Assembly (NCBI GenBank): GCA_932294295.1
Contig: OW028573.1
Coordinates: 58,567,829 to 58,631,828 of the forward strand
Length of the DNA: 64,000 nt
Direction: 5' to 3'
Origin: Alitta virens
Lineage: Eukaryota; Annelida; Polychaeta; Phyllodocida; Nereididae
Part shown: positions 45,000-63,985 of the stretch, piece by piece
Numbering within the stretch: position 1 is the stretch's first letter
Layout of the letters: each line of letters starts with the position of its first letter
Made by a program: the position numbers and the translations under genes
The notes under the pieces: generated by a model
What the model saw: the letters and a program-made list of their open reading frames with translations, nothing else
Databases searched by the model: none
What the model was told of the DNA's origin: nothing

Positions 45000-47539
45000 A
45001 AGTATTCATATCAGCATACAATTTAAGCCAATAATTTTACAATTATTTGTTACGTGTCTCTACATTTAGTCATACTTAAATAGCACTTACATGTATGAAA
45101 CCAAACCAGTCTTCTGTTTTTCATTCCTTTGGCCAAGCCTAGAACTGTTCTTTAACTGCAAGAAAATACAGTACATTTTCATAAGTCTAAACATAAAACT
45201 AGTACAGCGCAACACAGTGGTCTAAAGAAAATAACTTACTATTGTCTCACCCAGTGAGTTCATGAACAGTTTACCCAAACAGTTTGTCAACAACAGACAT
45301 GTTTACATTATTTCCGAAAACTATCTTTACTTATGACCTTTTCACTACTTGCAAGTGTCACATCCATTCTCAATCCTCAGTAATAAAAAAAAAGAAAAAA
45401 AGTAAGACTGAAGGCTCTCATAACAGACCTAAGCCATAACTATGATACAGAGATGATAAATACATGTATGTATAAGCAAAATTTTGAAATTTTGGAATTC
45501 TTTTTTTTTACAGTGAGGTATAGCATTTGGTATTCTATAAAGCACATAAATTGCTGGACCCCTCAGTTAAATTAAATTTACACTGTGCCACACAGGGGGA
45601 GGGGGTTACTGCTTTGGATACAGCCAAGGAAGGAATTACTACAAACGGATTATAGACAAGTATTATTAATTATTCCCAATATGTAGTAGGTTCAGGCCAG
45701 ATGATACGCTTATATCGCACAGAATGACATCCATGTATGCCTAAATAAGGAAGGTGAAGACGTTGCTATTTCCAAATAAGAACAAAATGCACACTGCCGA
45801 AAAAATGCTGGCACGCCTACAGTTACGTAACAGATGCAAACCAACATTATATTAAAGGGGCAGTATCTCAAAATTTGCTTATTTCGTGATATATATACAG
45901 CAATGAAGAGTAGAAAGAGAAACTTATTCATTCATCTAAGAATGCAAGAAAACCAACCTTTATGGAGTAATTTGAGGGTTTTAGTGCAGCTGAGTTTTGG
46001 ACCCATGCTAACTGGGTCAAGCTGATCAGGCTGTTTTCTACTAGAAATTTGTGATAAACATATGTTTGTGAGCTTTTCGGGATGTCTCATCAGGAAAGAG
46101 AAGCCAAATAAAGTGCTTACAGACATATAAAGAAAAAAATGAAGGTTGACAGATATTAAAACACCAAGGAAAACTTTGCTACTGGAATTTGAGATCAGTG
46201 CTATAATTAGCTTGGGGTGAAATTTCAGCATAGCGGAATAACTGTCAATGGCCAGTCACCATGTGCTCTTGTCAAAATTATTGTCATAATATGTGGATAC
46301 CATTGGGTTTATTCATCTTATTCAGCCAGCATGATGATATGTGGTAGATAATCTAGCTATAGAAAACAAAATATGAGAATGCCCAGCCAACTCATTTCAA
46401 GGAATACTGTCCCTTTGAGCATTAAATGGATTTATAGTAGAAGTCAAGAACATCAGGAGTTCTAAAATATGGGTACTTTCGGTACCAGGAACAAAATGCG
46501 TATCTGACATGTAGTTTCAAAGAAAATGTAGTAAAAAACCAGAAATGTGAAATTGCTACATGTATGGTAATATTCACCAACCTGAAACCAGGATTATTTT
46601 TAAAGATCATAGTTTTGGCAATATTCAGTTAAAATCTCATGGTGGGATCTTTGTTCATTATGCAGTTATGCATTTTTTAATAATACTTTACTGTACCAAA
46701 TCTTAATCATATCCAATTTGGATGTCATCAGTTCAACAGTTTTTAAGATATAATAATTTTAAAACTGGATTTCATATGTAACATTGCCAAAAAAAGTGCA
46801 AAAAATGCCTAAATCTCAACTTCTACTATAATTTTTCTAGCCAAAACGACATGAGATATTTAACCTGAAAATTTGACAAATCTGAGAGGGTCAGGTGGGA
46901 GGCATTTTTTTAATTCACATGGAAAGACTCGCTTACTTGTCAATTGCAACAATATCTTGGAGATTTCCGCTCTATCTTTAGCATTTAGAATACAAAGTGG
47001 ACGAGTCATGTAAACTTCCATTCTACTATTTTTTTGTTGTGGAATCTTGCTGAAGCTGATATTGGGTCTTGCACAAAAGGTGAAGAAAATGACCTGAAAT
47101 ACAAACACAGAATAGTCAATATGATTAAGGTCATTTTGAAGTGTGCCTTGAAAATAGATGTTCATGAATATGATAGAGCTCTAACAAGGAGAATGTGGTT
47201 CAATACATGTAATACAACTTTTCATCTGAGGAATGAAACAATATCACCAAACATAGGCTTCGTGGCAGCAAACCACGAAGTACACAAGCATCATCAACAT
47301 TGTTCAAGGTACCCCTGTATGCAAATGAACTCAAACAGCAACTTACGAAGAAGCCCGTCTTCTTACCAAGCACATAGACATGCTATTGTTTGAATGCTTA
47401 CCATGTTATTTTTAATCCATGAAAATAAATCACAATATAATGCTTAACAAATTCCAAATAAATAGGAAACGCACATGCCAACTCAGATACATCAAATACC
47501 AATTCATACATCGAAAACAATAAACAATGCCCTGATAAT
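45000..47539. other. Intergenic DNA, no supported gene
   Basis: The open frames here lack splice sites and family similarity. A perfect 8-bp hairpin (cttcgtgg, loop cagcaaa, ccacgaag) at 47260..47282 was seen but not interpreted. Confidence 0.4.
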
Positions 47540-47935
47540 GTCTCTATGGCATGGGGACAAAAGCTAAAGCCATTAACCAAATTGCAAAAGAAAGCTATGC
47601 GCACCAGAATCCTCAGTAAATACAATGCTCATACTGAACCACTGTTCAAACAACAAAGTTTATTCAAAATTGAAGACATTATTATTTTATATGAACTTAA
47701 ATTATATTATAACCTCCATAATAATGGACAAAATCCATTCACACAGCTTGGCAGGTTACCTACGGTAGATTAAAAATTATATTATAACTGACTAGAGAAC
47801 ATGCAACATGGCAAATTGCTATATTTGCCAAAATTGAAAAGCAATTTTGCTAAATAAGAATCTTGTACTAATACAACCAATATTATGTACCTTATCAAGT
47901 CGAATAAATTTATTGTCTGTCTGTCTGTGGTTTTT
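47540..47935 (+). mobile_element. 5'-truncated LINE: C-terminal part of a reverse-transcriptase ORF plus 3' tail
   Basis: The frame at 47546..47773 reads WGQKLKPLTKLQKKAMRTRI, then SKYNAHTEPLFKQQSLFKIE and DIIILYELKLYYNL, the typical post-RT segment of CR1/RTE-type LINEs (LQKKAIRII...HTEPLFKxLxLLKIxD). The 3' end carries aataaatttattg and a TCTG/GTCT simple tail (ctgtctgtctgtctg) near 47918, as expected for LINE 3' ends. Only the last portion remains. Confidence 0.65.
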
Positions 47936-48490
47936 CTGACACCTGTGTGAGATGCTTTGTGAGCTTTAAACTTTGGATCTTTGAATGTTTTCAGAGGTCA
48001 GTGTTGACAAAAACCAATGGAGTATTTCAGGTACATGCACAGTCCTACCTTAGCATAAAGTCTTTGTACCAAAAAATTCAGTATTTCTAGCTTGGTTAAT
48101 GGGTGGGGTCTTTTAAAAGGCACAGCCAATTTAACGTCTCGTGCAATCAACAATCAGCCGGGACATAGCTTAGGCCGAATGAAAACAATTTTTTGTTTCT
48201 ATTTCATAGCCCTTAAAAGGTAGGGACATCGGGGGAGCCAAATTATCTTATTTTTAAATGTAAAGTATTTTAAAACTGTTCGAAAAGCTTGAAAAGTCCA
48301 TAAAAAGTTTAGGGAAAAAGAGGTTTACCTAGGGTCAGTAGGAAATTGAAAGCAAACATTCTTTTCCATTTGGCCTAATGAAGAGTGCTCAGGCCAGGTA
48401 TCCAACCTGAGATCTTCAGCAAAGCCAGCCAGCGGAGCCAGATGTTTTTTTTTTTTTTTGGGAACAAAACGTAAGAAGTTCAAAACTTAC

Positions 48491-51055
48491 TCGAAAGCCC
48501 ACAACACCAATCCCCAGTCTTTGCTTAGGCTCGTCAGATGGCTGGTGGAAATCCAGGGCAAGAACAGATCCAAAGAGTTGGCCAAAAAAAGTCTTTATCA
48601 AGTTTCGTATACACTCTGGTAATTTGGTTCCTCCAATTCTTGACGTTGAAGCAGGTTCGGTGTCATAATTGAGCAAATCATCATCATCATCATCCTGTGC
48701 ATGTGATTCTTCCTCCTGTTCAAAATGAACCATCTTTTCTGCTGATTCAGTGTTCACATCTCGAGAAGTCCCGTCATGTTGGGAAAAATCAACCCTACTC
48801 TTTTTAGGTGGATCAGGCCCCTCAACTTCATCACGCAAAATGCCTTTTACTGGTGTTTCATCAAAGGCATGTTTAAATGATGGATCAAGAGCCATCTTTT
48901 TCACCTGCAAAACACATTCTACATTTTAATACAAAGGAGCTAACGCCACCAACCTCGGCCAAATTGCTGCAATCTCACTTGTATGGGACAAAGAGTCAGT
49001 GTCATTTTGCTTTGTCAGATTGTCATCATTGTGATTTCACAGCCAAAGCCAAAAATGGATGGTTTTCCATAAAATAGAGGGCTGAGTAACTGATACTTAA
49101 ATTGAAATGACATCAATCCACAACATCACACATAGGTCATTACAGTAAACTAAGTTCACAGTACCCCACATAATTATATTGTTAAATATTAGAAATTGAT
49201 CCATCAGTGCTTTTGCTCGGTTAAACTTCAATTAGCTTAGGATATAATTTTGAAATTTTGTCACTTTGTAGCTTTGATTTGTGTAATTTTGTGTTGGTGT
49301 GGAATAAAAACTTAGTTTTGTGATAGAGTGAGCTGCTGAGCATTTCACTGTGCAGACTATTTTGTTTCATTGAAGGAAAATTTTGATTGAACAACTTGCA
49401 TTCATGACACATTTCGTGCATGTTGAGGACCAATAGTACACTTATTTACAAAGATTGCGACTGCCCCGGTCACTATTGCTAAAGACCAATCACTGAGCTT
49501 GTATGACAGGCTTGTGCAGTTCACTCAAGCTGCTTGCATGTGAAAAGGATCATACAAACAAAATCAGTCTCGGTAATATGGTCAAAATTGGTAAAAATTT
49601 AAAGGAGAATATATATCTTTGAAACTAATGAACAAGCACACCTTCTTGCACTTGTAAATGTTTCATCAGTATTTCAGTACTTAAGGTTGACAATGGAAAG
49701 TCATAGCTGGTTATAGCTCAGAACAAGCAGTTAATGCTTAAGGCGATTCAGGAATGGTCAGAAGGGAATATTTCCAAATCTTTTTGTCTGTCTGCGCATC
49801 TATCTATGGTACTTGTGCATGATGGTGACTAACTGCTGTGGAGTGTCTCTCGAGGCCCAACCACCTGCAACATGGTCATTATAGCCAGTGAAGCAGACCT
49901 CATAACACCCTTGACTGAACTGTAATAATTTCTGTAAAAAATTATTCATAGCTGTATGTATAATTGGATTACATTGTTGAGTTAAATCAGGCACAATTGA
50001 AGAAGTGCATAACTAAAAATCATATTGGACTTCCAGAAATGACTGACTTTGACTGAACTGTTTATAATATTGTTCATTGTATTGATTCATTGAGTAATTT
50101 TACTGTGGTTCAAAGTTAAAGTATGCAGAAATTTAGTAAAATATCCCTTTAAAATTTTCTAAATGCATGGAATACACGGTCGCTATCTGCATGTGAAATA
50201 AACTGACCTCCACAACTCCACAATACCGAGAAACGTGAAAAACCGAGGAAAGAAGTATGTCAGGTACACATGAAATGTGTCCATTTCTGTATGGGATGCT
50301 CAATCTGTCCATGCTTCCATTCCTGCAATCAATTCACAACTTTCAAGATACAGATATAATACATCAAGCATGATGAGAATACATTCTAGATTCATGGAAT
50401 GTCAATGGCATTCAGCATACTCTATTAGGCCCAGGGGTGTCTGAAAAAACAAATAAATTTCTGATAGGTCAGATGTGACCAATTTTGAAATCAACTGCCC
50501 CTCCTTGTTTATATATACTAGCAAGATACCTGAACAAAGTGCGGAATTTATCGGGAAAAAATTAGGTAAAACCACGATCTCCTGCTCCCCTCCTGCTCCT
50601 CTCATGAGAATTTTTATTGACTTATCATTAAATGAGTCTCATACTATGAACTGAATATATTCAGGTGGAAATGCATCAATGCAATGAAAGCGCATGTTCA
50701 TGTTCCTTTGATCAAAATGCCATACAAACACGTGAGGTTGGATCTGATACTATTTTAAAATTTGCTGGGCATCAGCCACACCATAGCATGATAGTGTAGT
50801 AATGCATGAGTTTTGCTCCACAATTGAAAAAAAATATTTTCAAAAGATACCTAAGATATGCATGTGACAAAAGGCACACCCTAAGTCATATAGAGTATTC
50901 GCACAAGTACTTACAAACAATCTATATAAAATGCTTCCATAAAGCTGTCAAAAAGTTGCTGGTAATAACTTTCTTTGATGGTTGTTACAGAATGATTCAA
51001 CATACGAGACAAAAACACCAGCCACCTGTGTAAACCAGTCCGCATCTGCATGGCA
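48491..51055 (-). CDS. Unrecognised gene, three linked candidate exons
   Basis: Candidate exons 51055..51026 (30 nt), 50322..50208 (115 nt) and 48904..48491 (414 nt) on the minus strand, each with an AG acceptor (atttttcag, gattgcag, gttttgcag) and GT donor (CAG|GTGGCT, GAG|GTCAGT, CGA|GTAAGT). They join in one frame: GLHRNGSMDRLSIPYRNGHI, then SCVPDILLSSVFHVSRYCGV, VEVKKMALDPSFKHAFDETP and VKGILRDEVEGPDPPKKSRV. The last exon has a DDDDDD tract and KLPECIRNLIKTFFGQLFGS. KSRVDF resembles an RVxF docking motif for protein phosphatase 1 and PVKGILR resembles the KGILK motif of PP1 inhibitor-2; this is suggestive only. The upstream and downstream exons are not fixed, and the family is not recognised. 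Confidence 0.5.
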
Positions 51056-51628
51056 CTGAAAAATCAAATCAGAAAATATGATCTGGTATGGGTGCATTTA
51101 CACAATTTTGGCGCAATGCAAATTTCATTTTAATTATGTCAAGACTGAAACTGTACAGTGACAGTGTACTGGCTGATGCAAAGTTATTGACAAGCACTAC
51201 ACTCAGAACAGGAAAATTTTACCAATCATAATTGATTGAAATTTGCCAATTTCGTAAAGAACATCTTATTTCTAAACTTCCTATTTGAGCTACTATTAAA
51301 ACATAGCTATAATAATGCAAACATTTTCTTAAACAAGCTGTAATTGCATAATTTTTGGAGTTTTAATTCAAGGGAGTACAATTTCCCTGATTCCTGGCGA
51401 GCACATAACTGCCATGCTTGTAAATAATCCTTAATTTACAGTTAAATTTGAATTTTCAAGGCAAGAATCTGCACAAGATATTACTTTTCGGCATATTTCT
51501 GAGTTCTGACTTGGCAAACTCGGTTGGTGTCCAGTCGAATTGCACAAGAGAAAAACACGCTGTGAAATCTTAAATTCACACGTTGAATCAGGTGGTTATA
51601 GCATTCCAAATAGCTTTAGAAATTGATT

Positions 51629-52114
51629 TCAAACGAAGTTCACTATTTCCACACACAAGCAGTTCATTTTCATTGATGTTAACAGCTGCAGTTGCCATTT
51701 CAGCGAAAGTGAGCAGACTCTGTACAACAATTTAGCATCTCCAGCCCAGAAAGAGCGAAGTATAAAATCATCTGAGGACACTATGCGTCGGACTACCTTA
51801 AAATGTTTTCGAATTAAGGCGTCATTACATGAAGAGTTCCAGTGTGAAAGACTTGGAGGATTATCACCAGCACGAGGGCAATAAAGTTCATCTAGTAAAT
51901 CTGAAAGGTCATGACCAGGGTCATGACACTCATGAACTGTTTTCTCCGAGTCGGGTAGGTCCATATCCGATATGTCATCCGTATCGAACACACCTTTTCT
52001 GACCCTCTGACATGTCTGAGGCTTTGCCATGGTAGTTGAACCACTCAGAGAAACAACAGCCCCGGCCTCGACACAGGCGCGGGAACCAGTGACAACAAAT
52101 GTTGAAGGGTCCAT
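51629..52114 (-). CDS. Unrecognised first coding exon, divergent to SMU1
   Basis: Open from ATG at 52114 (ggctccATGGAC). The product starts MDPSTFVVTG, has an acidic patch (FDTDDISDMDLPDSEKTVHE) and then ALIRKHFKVVRRIVSSDDFI followed by LRSFWAGDAK. Just after that point an alternative frame reads IVVQSLLTFAEMATAAVNIN and ENELLVCGNSELRLKSIS, which looks more protein-like than the annotated frame; one extra A in the AAA at about 51744 would join them, so a frameshift or base-call error is possible. Alternatively the exon ends at TTTAAG|GTAGTC (about 51807). It may be the 5' exon of the gene at 48491..51055. Function unknown. Confidence 0.5.
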   Translation of the reverse strand: MDPSTFVVTGSRACVEAGAVVSLSGSTTMAKPQTCQRVRKGVFDTDDISDMDLPDSEKTVHECHDPGHDLSDLLDELYCPRAGDNPPSLSHWNSSCNDALIRKHFKVVRRIVSSDDFILRSFWAGDAKLLYRVCSLSLKWQLQLLTSMKMNCLCVEIVNFV

Positions 52115-52506
52115 GGAGCCGTCAAAGAATAAGTATCAAGAAGCGCCACTCGCTATACTTTACATTGTAAACGCTGCGCCTCCTTTTCCCAGCATGCATA
52201 GCGCGCAGGAGTTCTTTAACGCCCCTAGTGGATAATAAAATTCATTCAGAAATATCCAGTCAAGTGCGTAGACTTGCTAATTTCACGTGAACAACACATT
52301 AAAATGTCATTTCCACATTATTTCATTGTCATAATGGGCGAATGGACTATATTTACCATATTTACGAGGTCAACAAACACCAAAATACTTATTATTCTTT
52401 GGACCGTAAAAAGGTCGCGAGCGCCCTCTGTCGTTATTTGGCGGAATAGTAGCATGCACAATGCCACCTGTCGTAAATTCGAAAACGTTCTGACCGGGAC
52501 GCGAAG
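52115..52506. promoter_or_regulatory. Bidirectional promoter between SMU1 and the unrecognised gene
   Basis: Only 392 bases separate the two divergent start codons. The interval has local CpG content (gcgcgcagg, gtcgcgagcg) and no TATA box, as is common for paired housekeeping promoters. Exact transcription starts are not visible. Confidence 0.6.
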
Positions 52507-59821
<7,315 letters not shown>

Positions 59822-60172
59822 GATGAGAGAGAGAATTCCACCCTGGAGAACTGAATTCATTCCTTTACCTCACGAAATATGAGATGGATACAATCTGATT
59901 TGGGTTTACTGAATGGTGGGACAAATATTGTGACAGAATTCATCAACATCTGATCATGTTGCAATCGCATAATCGTGTGCATTTGGATAATTTGCAGTGT
60001 ATATTGACCGCTGAATATTTGTGTTTTCACTAATATTTTTATAGTATGTATAGTAGTGTATACCTTTGTACATAATAAACTTGCACTTCTTGTGATCTTA
60101 TACTTGATTTAGTAAGGAAAAAATTCTTAGGACTTTGAGTCTTATCTAATTAGTGCTGTGTATTGAAAAAAC

Positions 60173-60510
60173 AAAAACAACTGTTTGTGACTTTCATCAA
60201 ATTTGGTCTGTACTCGTTTTTGGCATAAACCCAGGGGATGGTGATTGAATATTCATCTATATATATAATCTATATTTTGTCTGACAGCCTGCCTTTGTGG
60301 TATGTAGGTTTGAATTTGAAAAAGCAAAGCAATGTTTGTGAATGTCATCTAAATGCTATGGAAACAATTGTACTCGCAGAGGGATATGTCAGTAAACTGC
60401 AGAATCAATGACCATACCCAAATGATGTTCTTGGATCTCACTTGAATTTTAGAAAATTGGTATTTTAAAAAGCAAAGCTATGTAGCTTGTGAATGTCATC
60501 TAAATGCATG
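60173..60510 (+). repeat. Degenerate direct repeat, about 150-bp period
   Basis: Three related blocks, about 150 bp apart, contain tttgtga(a/c)t(g/t)tcatc(t/a)aa: near 60181, 60335 and 60488 (the last two share cttgtgaatgtcatctaaatgc-like sequence). They may be remnants of a decayed repeat just beyond the 3' end of SMU1. Confidence 0.5.
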
Positions 60511-60889
60511 TGGGGACGACTTTACCACTGGGACCTATCATATGTGGTGCTCAGTTGAGTTATGCTTGTCCAGCCATCTCAGACGTGAATGACCTTACAG
60601 GTTCATTAAATAAACTTATATCAGTACTGTTTCGGTATGTCCTTCAGGTTGGGTTATTAAATCTTGACACATCCCACCTCGTAGCCTGGCAAACATCGTG
60701 TGGCTAGAGTATGGGGCAGTCAACCCTCAAGCTGTCTGAAATCAATTCAGCAATTGATCTTGGTACAAAGGTGTTGTCTACCTGTTGGTGTTTGGCACAT
60801 GATATCTTCTACTATTGGTATCTTGTGCCACTTGGAAGTAGTGTAATAACAATGCAAATGGCAAGAGCTGTCTTTTAAGGTCTTGATTA

Positions 60890-61870
60890 CAAGAGTACAT
60901 ATATTGCATGACCTAACCACAAAAAATTCCCTCAAATAATTTGCACCCTCCCTGGCTAATGCACTCTGTAATCTTTCTTCTTCTCTATCCCTTCTCTGCC
61001 GTAGCTGTTGTGACTTGACTTCAAAGATTTTGTCATGGCCAGACATGTGCGCTAGTCTCTCATTTCTCTGATCCATGTAGAAGCAAATATCCTCTTCTTT
61101 CTTCTCCTTGGTTAGCAATCTATTGCTTCTTATCTCGTCAATAGCATCGGGTGCTCCAATGTCAAGGAGCTTGTCTAGTTCCGTGCTGAAGGCATGTCGC
61201 TTACCATCTGGTTAAGTTGACCTTGCTTTATTTCTTGCTAATTTTCTGTGCGATTCATGAATTTTCATCAAGTGCAGCATCGCATTCTTTCTAGTCATAG
61301 TCTTTATCCGTGCCATTTGCCAGAATGGAATGATTACATCAATGGTTTCATATGCAATAACATGATTATCTTCAGTATGAGAGTCACGTTTCAAGTACAA
61401 GAAATATTGAAGAGCCTGCCAGTTGGTAGGGAGCTTTGATCCACTGATGGAAGCAGAGGGATGGCCAATCAAAAACACTTCTGTGGATGACCTAATTGAC
61501 CTTGTTGATGCTCTGGCTACTTTAGGCTTTTTTTCTGCTGGTTCTCCAGGGACAGCGGGGTGGGGGCCTAGCTCAGTGGTAGCGTGCTGGGCTTCCAACC
61601 ACTGGGTCCCGGGTTCAATTCCCGGTAGAGCCTATGTTGGATGGCTGTTTCATCCTTCGTCTCATTGCCATGGTCCCTACCTGTCCTAATTAGCCCAACT
61701 GGTGCAGAAATACAGGACGTAAAGCCCTAATCCACCACCACCACCATCTCCAGGGACAGTTGTTTTACCACTTCTAAGCACTTTCTCCAATGCCATGGCA
61801 GTGCACAGCACAGCTCCATAAAGACTGATCAAATCTGAGCTCTTCTTGTCTTGTGGTTTTCAGGCAAGGC
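60890..61870 (-). pseudogene. Transposon-associated ORF, disrupted by a stop codon and SINE
   Basis: The minus strand reads GKTTVPG, is cut by the SINE at 61556..61746, and continues EPAEKKPKVARASTRSIRSS, then LPTNWQALQYFLYLKRD and IIPFWQMARIKTMTRKNAML. After an in-frame TAA (about 61212) the same frame goes on: FSTELDKLLDIGAPDAIDEI, NRLLTKEKKEEDICFYMDQR, DREEERLQSALAREGANY. From memory such pairs (an RWQVLQYFLY block plus an ELDxLFDI/EDIxFYxDQR block) occur in repetitive, poorly described ORFs in many invertebrate genomes; the element type is not certain. No function is assigned. Confidence 0.6.
61556..61746 (+). mobile_element. tRNA-derived SINE, complete, copy 2
   Basis: Head with A box (tagctcagtggtagcgtg) and B box (gggttcaattcccgg), followed by the family tail and a CCA/ACC-rich 3' end (ccaccaccaccacca). 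The 13-bp direct duplication tctccagggacag flanks it (61543..61555 and 61747..61759). It is inserted in the transposon-associated ORF. Confidence 0.93.
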
Positions 61871-61987
61871 ACTTGCAACACACTGCTTCAAAGCAATTTG
61901 TACAGCATATATATCTCTCGAGGAAACATTTTAGCCCTTCAAGCAGCAGTTCACTGTGTCCATATTACATCATTACAACTTCTAACC

Positions 61988-62241
61988 GCCCTCGAAGGTC
62001 CTGGGCCTCCACGCGGCGAGGGTGGAAACACTTGGGGTGAAGTCCTCTATCTCCGGTGGCTAAAACAGGACAGTGCGCATTGCACAAGCTGCTCCAGCTA
62101 TCCAACGCAGACAATTATTGATCTTTTTTACATGCTTCTGGTTTCTACTACCAACTATAGATAATCCATCTTACCCTAGAGAGCCTCTACATAGCCCACT
62201 CAGGTGCTGATGAGGCGTTAAACAATAACACTAACTAACTA
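61988..62241 (+). mobile_element. SINE or truncated LINE with a CTAA tail
   Basis: A 254-bp insert ending gatgaggcgttaaacaataa followed by ctaactaacta. The 13-bp duplication acaacttctaacc flanks it (61975..61987 and 62242..62254). The GTTAAAC plus short tandem tail is like CR1/L2-type 3' ends. No tRNA-like head was recognised, so it may be a 5'-truncated LINE. Confidence 0.65.
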
Positions 62242-62254
62242 ACAACTTCTAACC

Positions 62255-63034
62255 AGCAGCAGCTCTCGTGCTTTCCAGAATCAAAAACATTAGTCAGAGA
62301 GGCCATGAGTCACTCCTTGTGTATATTACTTGAAAGATGATATCATCTATAGATTTATAGGCCCATACTTGTCACTATCTGTACCTTTCACATGCATGAG
62401 GCAAAAGTTCTCATTGTCACAAATCACAATGTTTGTAATTTTCTGAAACCTTGAAATATGGGGTATGAACCTTTTTGATACCTAGGTGTCAAAACTGCAC
62501 TTAATGGGTTCAAATCCAGTCATATTGCATATTTTTTTAACCTCCAAAGCACAAATTCTCAAGTTTTTTCAACAAAAAGAAACCTGTTTTGTTATAAATT
62601 TTATTATCTTTCACATGGTGTAAGTTTTATTCTTGTATCTTTATTTCCTGAGAAGCTAGAGAAGAAGAAAGGCTACCCCCCTCCTACAATTTTGGGCGTT
62701 CTTGACGAAAATCGACAGTATAACTTCAGGGCTCTTGAGGCAAAGGTTCCCATGGTCACAGATCAAAATGGTTGTGATTTCTGGCTTTCTCAGACCCAAA
62801 AGCATGGGAATCAGTGCAGCAGGCTATGAATTTTTGTGAAAGCATATTCTGAACAGGTCTAGTGCATGCTGCAGGGCATGTTCTGAGAGACACCTGTCAC
62901 AGAAGTCAGACTTCTGTCTGCTTGCATAGTGTCTCTAGTTGAAGAAAAGTTTACAAATTAGAGATTTCCTCGTTAATACACCTCTGAAGCCACCGGAAAT
63001 ATAATATTTGCAGAGAATTCGCCTTCAATGTTTC
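62255..63034. other. Intergenic DNA, no supported feature
   Basis: AT-rich non-coding sequence between two insertions; no open frame, RNA gene or repeat boundary was recognised. Confidence 0.5.
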
Positions 63035-63049
63035 CTATACATGCATATG

Positions 63050-63238
63050 GGTGGGGGCCTAGCTCAGAGGTAGCGCTCTGGGCTTCCAACCGCTGGGTCC
63101 CGGTATAGGGTTCGATTCCCGGTCGAGCCTAAGTTGGATGGCTGTTTCAATCTTCGTCTCATTGCCATGGTCTCTGCCTGTCCTAATTAGCCCAACTGGT
63201 GCAGAAATACAGGACGTAAAGCCCTAATCACCCACCCA
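63050..63238 (+). mobile_element. tRNA-derived SINE, complete, copy 3
   Basis: Same family as 61556: A box tagctcagaggtagcg, B box gggttcgattcccgg, then the same tail (tggatggctgtttc, gtctcattgccatgg, aattagcccaactgg). It carries a small extra ggtccc/gtatag segment before the B box. The 15-bp duplication ctatacatgcatatg flanks it (63035..63049, 63239..63253), so it inserted recently. Confidence 0.93.
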
Positions 63239-63899
63239 CTATACATGCATATGTATATTATGGTATTAGATGATAAGAAGGTTGGTTTCAGTTTTGATCC
63301 AGCAAGGTCATAAAGTTAAAACAGAGATATATAATAGTATTCCAAAGGGACTTTTTGAATCTACAACTAATCTGGAAAAAATCACATGATTTTCAGGTAG
63401 ATGGGCCAGTTAATAAGACAGAAAATTGATCAGAATCCAAAATGGCACTTTCCACCTCAAAGGTGTCAATGATCTACCTTCTTATTGAAAATGAATCTAT
63501 TTTTCCTGTTTTTGGTGGCCAAGGTCAACAAAGGTGACTAACACATCTGTATGATCAGTGACATAATCTAGTGCTTGTATAGCAAAAGCCGAGGTGAAAA
63601 TGACCCGAAGGTGTGATAAGTGTGCATGTGCTATATTTAGATCCATATTATCAATAAATTGTGAGGAAACAATAAAATATATTAATAAAGATAATGTAAG
63701 ACTATAATTACTTTTGTGTGTATGACTGCAGCTGCATGTGATGATTATCACTTGAGATAATAACAGAAGAGGTAGCAGTAGCTGCTGGTGCAAGTTTTTA
63801 TGGCGCACCCTGTAGGGGTAAGTCGACGAGTAGGTGGAGTGACTCGACGGCTTCCATAAGTAACCCGTCGAGTGCCTGTCCCCCGGATCAGCTTAATGT

Positions 63900-63985
63900 A
63901 TATAATATTTATTCGTTCAGACCTGCCGTAGTTTTTTTTCGTTCAGAACTGCCATAGTTTTTGTTCAGAAGCGCCGTAGTTTCAT
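63900..63985 (+). repeat. Three short tandem repeats at the right edge
   Basis: Units of the type gttcaga(c/a)ctgcc(g/a)tagttttt occur at about 63915, 63941 and 63963. Just upstream are short inverted sequences (gtcgacgag, gactcgacgg, cccgtcgagt, 63822..63875). It may be one end of a transposon that continues past the window; unproven. Confidence 0.5.

Noticed and set aside
46860..47393. Pair of 100-120 residue frames near 47 kb
   Set aside because: No splice sites, domains or family similarity; low complexity and AT-rich surroundings.
48416..48490. Coding continuation past the donor at 48491 (FELLTFCSQKKKK)
   Set aside because: A consensus GTAAGT splits the frame there, and what follows is a poly-K artefact of a T-run.
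62196..62225. CTGATGAG sequence as a hammerhead ribozyme core
   Set aside because: The matching GAAA box and closing stems are absent; GTTAAAC belongs to a LINE/SINE-like tail.
61556..63120. Functional tRNA genes at the SINE heads
   Set aside because: A and B boxes are present, but the tRNA-like part runs directly into a common SINE tail and is flanked by target duplications, and the acceptor stem is not closed.
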